Shown here in pieces: positions 8,128-15,644 of a DNA stretch of 17,525 nt. Both the position numbers and the translations under genes were made by a program. Source of the DNA: JAHBXL01 sp038247555 (GTDB taxonomy: Bacteria > Planctomycetota > Phycisphaerae > Phycisphaerales > UBA1924); NCBI GenBank assembly GCA_038247555.1, contig JBBRUT010000069.1, forward strand, positions 1 through 17,525, given 5' to 3'. The notes below the pieces were generated by a model that was given only the letters and a program-made list of their open reading frames with translations, was not told where the DNA came from and did not search any database. Within the stretch, counting starts at the first letter, position 1. Every line of letters starts with the position of its first letter.

Positions 8128-8774
8128 ATGCTCAAGCCCCCTCAGATCCTCTGGCGGATGCTGGCGGTCGAGCGGACAGTGGGGGGGATGACGGCAGTGC
8201 GGCCGGCGCGTCGGGAGATCGCCGGGCGTTCGTCCGCGGCGAGTCGAATCGGCACCTCGATCAGCCGCCGCACCACCCGGCGCAGCCCGTCCCAGAAGCC
8301 GGCCACAACAACCGCCTGAACCTGCTCCTCTCCTGGGGTGGCTGGCAGAACGAATCCTGGGTCGACCGCCTGCCCGCGCTGCTCGAGCCCATGGGTGTGC
8401 ATTCTCTGCGTGCCCGCACCGCCCGCGAAGCCGAGCGTGCGATCCGCAACAACCCTGTCCACATCGCCATTGTCGATCTCGGCCTCCCGCTCGATGCCGC
8501 GCACTCCACCCCCGCCGGTGCTTCGACGAATCAGGGCGAAGAGGCCGGCCCGCGCGTGCTCGAGCTTCTCCGCAGGCTCGACTCTCCCCCGCCCACCGTT
8601 GTCGTGCAGCAGTCGCGCAGTTCCCGCGATGCCTCTCGCCACATGTCCGCCGCGCTCCGCTGCGACGCATTCGCCGTCGTCGATCGTGCCGCGGCCGATG
8701 TCGAACTCATGCTCAAGGTTCTTCAGCGTTGCCTCCAGCGCTTCTATCAGGGCCGCTGGCCCGGCAGCCAGTAG
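8128..8774 (+). CDS. Degenerate response-regulator receiver-like protein, apparent frame change at a G7 run
   Basis: The clear part is residues encoded from about 8310 to 8774: LNLLLSWGGWQNESWVDRL, then LLEPMGVHSLRARTAREAE, then HIAIVDLGLPLD (Asp codon at 8475), ending GRWPGSQ. This has the strand-helix rhythm of a receiver domain with a plausible phospho-acceptor Asp, but the usual acidic pair after the first strand is missing (LLLSWGG), and a charged insert follows the Asp. No output domain is present. The start is unresolved. This frame has no ATG, GTG or TTG between 7965 and the domain, while an ATG at 8128 in the next frame gives MLKPPQILWRMLAVERTVGG, then reaches seven Gs (8181-8187); a one-base shift there joins it to the receiver frame. 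It could be a sequencing error, phase variation or programmed slippage. If the gene is unshifted it may start at 7965. Confidence 0.6.
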
Positions 8775-8812
8775 CCGCCTCTCCTGCCTTTCACTCGCTC
8801 TTCCTCTCTTCC

Positions 8813-8837
8813 AATCCAAAATCCGCATTCCAAAATC
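8813..8837. repeat. Short direct repeat upstream of groES
   Basis: AATCCAAAATC (8813-8823) and ATTCCAAAATC (8827-8837) form two near-identical 11-base units 14 bases apart in a pyrimidine-rich gap. It resembles interspersed motifs of this kind that I recall from other genomes, but copy number here cannot be assessed. Confidence 0.45.
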
Positions 8838-8889
8838 AGCTTCCCACACTCACTGATCACCGTTCACAGATATTGAGGAGACTCTGACC

Positions 8890-9228
8890 ATGGCCAAGAC
8901 CGCAACCGCCCCGTCCGCCGCGACCAAGATCCGCCCCCTCCACGACAAGATCATCGTCCGCCGCGATGAGGCCGAGGACCGCACCGAGTCCGGCATCTTC
9001 CTGCCGGAGAAGGCCAAGGACACGCCCAAAACAGGCGTCGTCGTCGCCGTCGGCACCGGAACGCTCAACACCGACACCGGTGCGCTCGTCCCCCTCACCG
9101 TCAAGAAGGGCGACCGCGTGATCTTCTCCAGCTACGCCGGCACCGAGATCAAGCTCGGCGCGATCGGCTCCGCCGAAGAGAAGCTCCTGGTCATGAGCGA
9201 AGAGGAAGTCCTCGCCATCGTCGACTGA
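8890..9228 (+). CDS. groES: GroES co-chaperonin (Hsp10)
   Basis: The 112-residue protein forms the heptameric lid of the GroEL folding chamber. Typical features are IRPLHDKIIVRRDEAE, the mobile-loop region RTESGIFLPEKAKDTPKTG, VVAVGTGTL and KKGDRVIFSSYAGTEIK. It is about 15 residues longer than the usual 97, through an N-terminal MAKTATAPSAAT extension. TGAGGAG at 8874-8880 is a good ribosome site and fixes the ATG. I searched the 115-base upstream gap for the CIRCE operator (GCACTC-N9-GAGTGC) and did not see it, so HrcA control is not evident. Downstream, after 11 bases, is a small unknown gene and then groEL, an operon-like arrangement. Confidence 0.97.
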   Translation: MAKTATAPSAATKIRPLHDKIIVRRDEAEDRTESGIFLPEKAKDTPKTGVVVAVGTGTLNTDTGALVPLTVKKGDRVIFSSYAGTEIKLGAIGSAEEKLLVMSEEEVLAIVD

Positions 9229-9239
9229 GTCCTCACGCC

Positions 9240-9464
9240 ATGACCACCGACCAACTCCGTCAAGCCCTGAAGGAACTCCGCGGCGATCGCGACCTGGCGG
9301 TCGTGTTCACCGATGTTCATTCCCCCGTCCCCGGGGTCGCCAACCTCCACGTCAAAAGCGCAATGCTTATCCCCGATGAGCCCGACCACCTCGTGAAGGT
9401 CACCGACGGAAAGCACGTGTTCATCATCGACGCCACCCGCGTCGTCTGGATCTCAATCGGCTGA
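9240..9464 (+). CDS. Small conserved-looking protein of unknown function between groES and groEL
   Basis: A 74-residue protein begins MTTDQLRQALKELRGDRD and ends FIIDATRVVWISIG. It has an amphipathic N-terminal helix, then alternating hydrophobic stretches (LAVVFTDVH, LHVKSAMLI, HLVKVTDGKHVFIID) that suggest a small beta-rich domain. There is no signal peptide, cysteine or membrane segment, so it should be cytoplasmic. It starts 11 bases after groES and third codon positions are strongly GC-biased as in its neighbours, which supports real coding. No clear ribosome site precedes it, suggesting translational coupling with groES. I do not recognise the family. Its place inside the chaperonin locus suggests co-transcription, but a folding role is not shown. 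Confidence 0.72.
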   Translation: MTTDQLRQALKELRGDRDLAVVFTDVHSPVPGVANLHVKSAMLIPDEPDHLVKVTDGKHVFIIDATRVVWISIG

Positions 9465-9490
9465 CCGCAAACGCCCCTCCTTCCCCGTAC

Positions 9491-9569
9491 TCACCAGTGC
9501 CTAGTGCCCAATGCCTAGTGCCTTCCCGCCTTTCACCAGTGCCTAGTGCCAAGTGCCTAGTGCCTTCCC
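9491..9569. repeat. Tandem 37-base repeat of an AGTGCC-based motif before groEL
   Basis: Copies at 9491-9527 and 9533-9569 differ at two positions and are spaced by 42 bases. Each contains AGTGCCTAGTGCC-like units followed by CTTCCC. The second copy ends two bases before the AAGGA ribosome site of groEL, so the repeat lies in the intercistronic messenger. It is unlike the surrounding coding DNA and looks like an interspersed repeat inserted in the operon. Confidence 0.8.
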
Positions 9570-9582
9570 CAAGGAACTCCCC

Positions 9583-11220
<1,638 letters not shown>

Positions 11221-11231
11221 TCCCGGTGGCC

Positions 11232-11264
11232 CAGAACCCATGGACTCCGGTCCATGGGTTTCTC
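11232..11264. repeat. CCATGG palindromic repeat, copy 1, likely groEL terminator
   Basis: AACCCATGGAC (11235-11245) and GTCCATGGGTT (11250-11260) form a perfect 11-bp stem around TCCG, then TTCTCTT follows. The CCAGAACCCATGG head is shared with copies 3 and 4. Position 15 bases after the groEL stop and the trailing pyrimidines suit a terminator role. Confidence 0.85.
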
Positions 11265-11286
11265 TTCCGGATCGATCTCTACACCC

Positions 11287-11318
11287 CCGAACCCATGGAC
11301 TGCAGTCCATGGGTTTTT
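11287..11318. repeat. CCATGG palindromic repeat, copy 2, perfect 26-base palindrome with T-run
   Basis: AACCCATGGACTG (11290-11302) is directly followed by its exact reverse complement CAGTCCATGGGTT (11303-11315), then TTT, giving a run of five T in total. It could terminate transcription and belongs to the same family as copies 1, 3 and 4. It ends 20 bases before the transposase-like start. Confidence 0.88.
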
Positions 11319-11855
11319 CATTCCGGTATCCTGTGAGCATGGCCGCATGGCGAGACTGGTACCACGTCACCGGGAACACCTACGGTGCATGGCTGCCTGG
11401 CGACGATCGCGGCTGGAGAACCCGCCACGCCCGCACCCAGCCTGGAGCGGACCGGTCCATGTCCGACCCGGAGCGCGGTCGTCTTCGGAAACACGTAAGC
11501 GATCGGCTGCGCCGCGAACCGGTGACCCTCACACCTGTCGCACAGCAGCTCGCCCGCGACACGATTCTCGCTGCGTTGCAGTTCCACAGCATCGAAGTGG
11601 TGGTTGTCGCGGTGACAGCAGTTCACTTCCAAATCCTCGCTCGATTCCCCCATCAGAAACCCCGCCATTGGGTGGGCATCGCCAAGAAGGAGAGCGCCCG
11701 CGCGCTTTCCCGTCATACTCTCGTTGTGCCCGGCGGCACTTGGGCGGTACGCACCCACTGCAATCCGATCAGTGACCGGCCCCACCAGATGCAGGTCGTC
11801 CGCTACACGCCGTGCAGGGTGCCGCGATCTGGCGCTGTCCGCCTCCACGATGACC

Positions 11856-11883
11856 CAGAACCCATGGGCTGCATTCCATGGTT
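11856..11883. repeat. CCATGG palindromic repeat, copy 3 (imperfect)
   Basis: CCAGAACCCATGG is followed by GCTGC and ATTCCATGGTT. The arms differ from copies 1 and 2 by several changes, so this is a decayed copy. It lies within the 3' part of the transposase-like frame. Confidence 0.75.
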
Positions 11884-11903
11884 CGACGCCATCCGCTGCA
11901 CCC

Positions 11904-11936
11904 CAGAACCCATGGACTGCAGTTCCATGGGTTCTC
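11904..11936. repeat. CCATGG palindromic repeat, copy 4
   Basis: CCAGAACCCATGGACTGCAG (11904-11923) is followed by TTCCATGGGTTCTC. It equals copy 2 apart from one extra T in the right arm, and it has the same CCAGAA head as copies 1 and 3. Confidence 0.82.
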
Positions 11937-12022
11937 CCGTAAAACAGGCGCACGCAACCCGCTGGCTGCCTGCGCCTGAAATCTACACTCGATTGAGTCG
12001 GACCGCGCGCCAGTGCGTGTAC

Positions 12023-12508
12023 TTACGCCCGACGTCGGCGCATCGCCGCAGCGCCACCGAGAAGCAGCAGCGCACCCGCGCCCGGCGCAGGAATCTGCCC
12101 GCGGATCGCGCCGCCGGGGTGCGCTGAGTTGTGGATATTCACGTACCAACCCGACGGATCCGCGAGAACGCCCGCCAGGTCCGCGTCAAACAAACCCGAG
12201 CCCGACAGCATTGAGCTGAAGTCGACGCGCACCGGTCCGTTGGTTCCGGCCACCCCTTGATGGATGTGCGCACCCGTCGGCGGCAGCAAGATGTTGTTCA
12301 CGACGATGTTCCAGTTGATCGTCAACGCAACGCTGTCGATCTCCAGGTGCGCAATGCCGAACCCGTCAGGGTCGCCAGCATTGGGCGGCACTTCCTGTGC
12401 TCCCGACAACGGAATGTCAAACACGAAGATCTCCGCCTGCGCCGAACCCGCGGCGACGGCAACAGCCAAAACCCCAGCACCCCAGACGCGCTGACGATTC
12501 CGTGACAT
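12023..12508 (-). CDS. Secreted CHRD-domain protein with PEP-CTERM-like anchor
   Basis: This 161-residue protein has a signal peptide (MSRNRQRVWGAGVLAVAVAAGSAQA) and one CHRD domain, the beta-rich module named from chordin: IPLSGAQEVPP at the start, THE-type core GAHIHQG with NGPVRVDF, and WYVNIHNSAHPGGAIRGQI at the end. The C-terminus IPAPGAGALLLLGGAAAMRRRRA is a short hydrophobic segment followed by arginines, like the PEP-CTERM sorting tail that exosortase systems cleave. The protein is therefore exported and probably surface-attached; its ligand is unknown. GGAGAG five bases before the ATG (12514-12519 on the plus strand) supports the start. Its 3' end overlaps the run-through tail of the transposase-like frame. 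It is not obviously in an operon; the upstream gap is 276 bases. Confidence 0.88.
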   Translation of the reverse strand: MSRNRQRVWGAGVLAVAVAAGSAQAEIFVFDIPLSGAQEVPPNAGDPDGFGIAHLEIDSVALTINWNIVVNNILLPPTGAHIHQGVAGTNGPVRVDFSSMLSGSGLFDADLAGVLADPSGWYVNIHNSAHPGGAIRGQIPAPGAGALLLLGGAAAMRRRRA

Positions 12509-12727
12509 ATCTGCTCTCCGTCAGCGAGTTGTTTGCGGGAGGACGGGTCCAACCGATCGGTGCACGCGCTTCGCTGAAGCACCACGCTTCATCTTGACAA
12601 AGGTCACCCCGGCAATCATGTATTGCGCACGAAAATTTCTTCATATTTGCGGTAACACGAGGGATGGGTTCTGGGACTTGGGTTCAGGCTTCAATGTCTG
12701 GCGGGTGGCGCGGCTGCTTCCCTTGCC

Positions 12728-12752
12728 TTGACGTGCCGCCTTGCGCCGTCAA
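12728..12752. repeat. Inverted repeat in the gap downstream of the beta-barrel gene
   Basis: TTGACG (12728-12733) and CGTCAA (12747-12752) enclose 13 bases. It lies past the stop of the minus-strand beta-barrel gene and could be a weak transcript end, but no T-run follows in that direction. The rest of 12509-12784 shows nothing that I can assign. Confidence 0.25.
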
Positions 12753-12784
12753 AATGCAGGCCTCGCCTCGCCGCGCAATCTTCT

Positions 12785-13642
12785 TCAGAACAGAATCCGC
12801 AATCCCAGCGTCACCACCAAGTCCGTTTCCGGTCGCTCATCGACATCCTGCACGATCGGGATTCCCACCGTCGCCTCGAGCGCAAAGGAGCGGGCCTCGT
12901 ACAGGATCCCTGGCCCGATGAGGATCTCGTTGTCGCCGTTGGTCTCGTAAAGCCCATTCATCTCAAACGTCAGATACGTCGCCGCGCTGGTGTCCGCCGA
13001 GTACTCCGCCGGATCGATCCGGAAGAGGTATGCGGAGTCATAGCGGAGCGCATCGTCGGGTCCGTCGCCAGCCCGTGTGTTGAACTCATCCCCGCCTGTG
13101 TTGAACTTGTACGAAACGCTCTGGTTGAATCCGTGCCTGCCCAGGATCGCGGTGAACACGCCGCCGATGAACGGGTCGAACGAGTGGCTGGAGAAGTCCC
13201 CATCGCCGCTGGGAATCTCCACGCCGCCGAACGCCGCGAACCGCACCGAATCCACCGGGTTCAGGTCGATCTGCAGCGGCCGATACTTGAACGTCAGCGA
13301 CAGGTCATTGACGCCGAACTCCCGGTCTGTCCCCGCGGCCGAGTCCTCCACCTCGTACACCAGCGGCAGGTTCAGGCTGAGCGACATGTCGCGCCGCAGC
13401 CCGTACGTCAGCGTGGTGGTCGAAACGACCTTGTCGATCTCGCGGTTCTCCGGCGATGGATCGTTGCCAACGCTGATGTATTGCAGCTTGGTCCGCAGAT
13501 AGAAGCTCCCCTGCGCGGGCTGGGTCGCCGCGGGGGTGTTTGTCGCTTCCTGAGCCGATGCCGACGACGCGGCAAGCAGGGGGAGCAGTACGGCCGGTAA
13601 GCATCGAACGACGATCGAGTGCATTCTCATTCGGTGTCCCAT
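12785..13642 (-). CDS. Outer-membrane beta-barrel protein, phenol-degradation/MetA-like transporter type
   Basis: The 285-residue protein has a signal peptide (hydrophobic CLPAVLLPLLAASSASA, cleaved before QEATN) and a body of alternating-residue strands: FYLRTKLQYISVG, STTTLTYGLRRDMSLSLNLPLVYE, DLSLTFKYRP, DSVRFAAFGGVEIP, FNQSVSYKFNTG, EILIGPGILYEA and the final TDLVVTLGLRILF with a terminal Phe, as outer-membrane barrels need for assembly. The layout resembles the family annotated as phenol-degradation MetA-like or transporter proteins; the substrate is unknown. It begins eight bases after the stop of a metal-binding lipoprotein gene in the same direction, so the two are probably one operon and may share a metal-related task. 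The start could be Met1, Met5 or Met7; no clear ribosome site decides. Confidence 0.78.
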   Translation of the reverse strand: MGHRMRMHSIVVRCLPAVLLPLLAASSASAQEATNTPAATQPAQGSFYLRTKLQYISVGNDPSPENREIDKVVSTTTLTYGLRRDMSLSLNLPLVYEVEDSAAGTDREFGVNDLSLTFKYRPLQIDLNPVDSVRFAAFGGVEIPSGDGDFSSHSFDPFIGGVFTAILGRHGFNQSVSYKFNTGGDEFNTRAGDGPDDALRYDSAYLFRIDPAEYSADTSAATYLTFEMNGLYETNGDNEILIGPGILYEARSFALEATVGIPIVQDVDERPETDLVVTLGLRILF

Positions 13643-13650
13643 GGCCGATG

Positions 13651-14001
13651 TCAGGGCGCCTCGATGCGATGCAGAGTGAAGCCGCTCTTGTGTACAGCGC
13701 TAGCCAGTTGGCCGTGAGTGACGCCGGCGGCCTCGTCGACCGTGACGCGAGTGCGGCCCGTGCCCATGTCCACTTGCACGTTCGTGACGCCCTGCACCTC
13801 GCGCAACGTGTTATTCACGTTGTTCGCGCACAACGGGCAGCTCATTCCGTGTACAACCAGCACAACTTCGCGGCCGCTGACAGGCGTGTCGTCCATGCGT
13901 GCCACCGCGGCCGAGTCGCCAGCCGATGCGCCGCCGGCGCACCCTCCAAGCCAAGACGCGGCAAAAACGGCCAGCATAGCCACGGCAATGAACTTCTTCA
14001 T
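13651..14001 (-). CDS. Heavy-metal-associated (HMA) domain lipoprotein
   Basis: The 116-residue product starts MKKFIAVAMLAVFAASWLGG and has a lipobox Leu-Gly-Gly-Cys21, so it should be a lipid-anchored envelope protein. Residues 46-113 form an HMA fold with VVLVVHGMSCPLC: Cys55 and Cys58 are the metal-binding pair of the MxCxxC site used for Cu(I), Hg(II) or Zn(II). HMA domains of this sort are usually cytoplasmic chaperones, MerP-like periplasmic proteins or parts of P-type ATPases; a lipoprotein form is less usual. An upstream in-frame start at 14028 is possible, but GAGAGGAA just before the ATG at 14001 and the signal peptide favour this one. It precedes the beta-barrel gene by eight bases. 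No metal-responsive regulator is visible nearby. Confidence 0.9.
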   Translation of the reverse strand: MKKFIAVAMLAVFAASWLGGCAGGASAGDSAAVARMDDTPVSGREVVLVVHGMSCPLCANNVNNTLREVQGVTNVQVDMGTGRTRVTVDEAAGVTHGQLASAVHKSGFTLHRIEAP

Positions 14002-14182
14002 TCTGTTCCTCTCACCAACACGCGGCACGGGATCAAGACACGCTCCGAACGCCCACGTTACCGCCAGACGCCTGCTTTCACAAGCGACGGCAAGGGCTCT
14101 TTTGCTTTACCGTGCCTCGGGCAGTCGGTTGCGGGCCGCATCTCGATCGATTCTTGGCATGACCGAACTCTGCCGCCTTCCT

Positions 14183-14213
14183 GTAGATCTACCTAACACC
14201 ATTTGCTGCAAAT
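14183..14213. promoter_or_regulatory. Two small palindromes upstream of the HMA-barrel operon
   Basis: GTAGATCTAC (14183-14192) and ATTTGC-T-GCAAAT (14201-14213) lie nine bases apart, about 180 bases before the HMA lipoprotein start, in an AT-richer spot. They could be operator sites, but I do not recognise a known regulator motif and no promoter is clear. Confidence 0.3.
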
Positions 14214-14259
14214 ACTTACATCAGACGTTCCGGGAGCGGCTCAGCACACCTCCTTGCCT

Positions 14260-14290
14260 GGTGGTACTGCTCTCCAGCGCAGTGTCTGCC
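14260..14290. repeat. ACTGCTCT repeat, copy 1
   Basis: GGTGGTACTGCTCTCC is followed by AGCGCAGTGTCTGCC. It shares about 25 positions with a second copy near 14365, and both lie in the gap before the DUF6263-like gene's end. The internal stem is degraded in this copy. Confidence 0.65.
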
Positions 14291-14316
14291 CCATATTCAA
14301 ACGGAAACACGACTCC

Positions 14317-14353
14317 AAAACAAAAAGAGCCCACGGCACTTGTCCATGGGCTC
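14317..14353 (-). terminator. Intrinsic terminator for the DUF6263-like gene
   Basis: Read on the minus strand, GAGCCCATGG and CCGTGGGCTC form a 10-bp stem with one mismatch and a 7-base loop, then TTTTTGTTTT follows (A-run at 14317-14326). It is 41 bases past the stop of the minus-strand gene. The CCATGGGCTC arm recalls the CCATGG repeat family further left. Confidence 0.85.
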
Positions 14354-14364
14354 CCAAAACTCTT

Positions 14365-14392
14365 GGTGGCACTGCTCTCCCAGAGCAGTGTG
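14365..14392. repeat. ACTGCTCT repeat, copy 2, with perfect hairpin
   Basis: GGTGGCACTGCTCTCCC is followed by AGAGCAGTGTG. CACTGCTCT (14370-14378) and AGAGCAGTG (14382-14390) pair perfectly around CCC. It abuts the stop codon of the minus-strand gene and may protect or end its transcript. Confidence 0.75.
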
Positions 14393-14393
14393 C

Positions 14394-15437
14394 TTACTGT
14401 GCCGCAGCCGGAGCAACCGGAGTGGCCGCGGCCGGCTTGGTCGTGTCCGCATCAAGCATCTCGAACGTGGTTTTCGTATTGACCTTCTGCGACATCTTCA
14501 TGTCCTGCCCACCGGCATCGATGGAAATGTCCATGGTCATGTTCTGGTCGAGAACCTGCTTGAGCACGAGGCCGCGGTTGAAGTCAAACCACATCTCGCC
14601 CGTGCCGACGGCATCCTTCATATCCATCTTCATCCCTGGCATCGGCATCGCCGGCGCCTCACCCTCCTTGGGCGGAACCAATGCCTGCACCGACTTGATG
14701 CCGATCTTCGCGGCGGAAGTTCCGCTGAGCTTCTCAACGCCCGCGAGTGTGTAATCGATCGTCGACCGAACCGTTCCCATCATGGGAAGTTCAATGTTCA
14801 TCGTCTGCTGCCAGGTTTCGCCCGTTTTGGTGTCGCGGCCCGGGAGGTTGCTCATCCCCTGACCAACCAGCTTCTTCATGCCTTCTTCGTTGAACATCTT
14901 ATCGAGCTCGGGCAACATCCTCTCGGCCCCCGGCTGATCGGCCATCGACTTCCGCACCTTCTCAAGGATCTTTTCGGAGCCCTTGACCGAGGTAACGGTC
15001 CCATCCGGCCGGATCGTCAACGTGATCGGCATGTTGAGCGTGGCCGTCATCGCCGTGAGCCCCGGGTTGTCGGCATCTCCCTCTTGCGGCTTGGTCGAGT
15101 CGTACGTCATCTTACCCTGCATCGGAATGTCATTGTCGATCTTGATCGACTCGGTCACCATCTCGAGGGTCGCCGTCCCATCCTCGCCGACCGACTGCAC
15201 AGTGGTCCTCATGACCGAGACCTGCTTCTGCGAGGACTTCATCGGGCCCATCGGTGTGGTGCCGTCGGTCGTCGTCTCGTTGGTCATCCGCTGAACGATG
15301 ACCTGTCCCTTGGTCCACTTGTACTTCAGCGGCACCGAATCCTGCGCCGCCGCGGCGGGCACAAACGTGGCAATCAAAACGCCTGCGGCCAGAGCCAGCA
15401 TCGAGCGGCGACAAACAGAGTGCAACGGACGCAACAT
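14394..15437 (-). CDS. Secreted DUF6263-like protein of unknown function
   Basis: The 347-residue product has a signal peptide (MLRPLHSVCRRSMLALAAGV..., cut after AAA before QDSVPLKY). The mature part is beta-rich with long alternating strands: LKYKWTKGQVIVQRMTNETTT, VMRTTVQSVGEDGTATLEMV, LTIRPDGTVTSVKG, then a helical stretch (ERMLPELDKMFNEEGMKKL) and a final half with MGTVRSTIDYTLAGVEKL and MWFDFNRGLVLKQVL. This repeated two-part plan fits the DUF6263 family as I recall it. A methionine-rich segment (MPMPGMKMDMKD) is notable and might bind copper, but that is speculation. AGGAG six bases before the ATG at 15437 supports this start over one eight codons upstream. A terminator lies downstream. 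Probably periplasmic or outer surface. Confidence 0.72.
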   Translation of the reverse strand: MLRPLHSVCRRSMLALAAGVLIATFVPAAAAQDSVPLKYKWTKGQVIVQRMTNETTTDGTTPMGPMKSSQKQVSVMRTTVQSVGEDGTATLEMVTESIKIDNDIPMQGKMTYDSTKPQEGDADNPGLTAMTATLNMPITLTIRPDGTVTSVKGSEKILEKVRKSMADQPGAERMLPELDKMFNEEGMKKLVGQGMSNLPGRDTKTGETWQQTMNIELPMMGTVRSTIDYTLAGVEKLSGTSAAKIGIKSVQALVPPKEGEAPAMPMPGMKMDMKDAVGTGEMWFDFNRGLVLKQVLDQNMTMDISIDAGGQDMKMSQKVNTKTTFEMLDADTTKPAAATPVAPAAAQ

Positions 15438-15644
15438 GATCAACTCCTGTGGACAGCCCATGACCGTCGGATCCCTTCGATCCGGATTCGTACCTCGGAC
15501 ACTCCGCGATTGTACCGCAGCACGTTTGCCACGCCGCAGTGGCCCACTTCTCGGGAGGGTTTCATCCCGGCTTCACGTTAGCCACATCCTTTGGCAAGAT
15601 GATCTTTATGCTGCCCGCACGCGCTGGCCGCAAAGGAGCCTCTC

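Larger units (their letters stand above)
11339..12127 (+). pseudogene. Decayed REP-associated (Y1/HUH) transposase-like gene
   Basis: The first 180 or so residues resemble the IS200/REP-associated tyrosine transposase group: WYHVTGNTYGAWLPGDDRGW at the start, EPVTLTPVAQQLARD, VTAVHFQILARF, HWVGIAKKESARALS, then NPISDRPHQMQVVRY. Y1 enzymes nick single-stranded DNA with an HUH metal site and a tyrosine. Here the expected His-x-His is His96-Phe-Gln98, so one metal ligand is lost; Tyr156 of VVRYTPC is the candidate nucleophile, but the usual YI--H context is altered. After residue 175 the frame runs through two palindrome copies and 105 bases into the opposite-strand CHRD gene, so the tail is probably not native. 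The start at 11339 lacks a good ribosome site. The gene lies between pairs of the same palindrome, as RAYT genes do. I judge it inactive but cannot exclude a divergent functional family. Confidence 0.65.

Noticed and set aside
12590..12620. A TTGACA followed by ATGTAT on the plus strand as a promoter.
   Set aside because: There is no plus-strand gene downstream and the -10 is weak.
12728..13600. A 290-codon plus-strand frame opposite the beta-barrel gene.
   Set aside because: The minus-strand product has a signal peptide, strand pattern and terminal Phe; the plus frame has none.
14340..15581. A 413-codon plus-strand frame opposite the DUF6263-like gene.
   Set aside because: It runs through hairpins and the divergent promoter region and is rich in His and Arg, as antisense frames are here.
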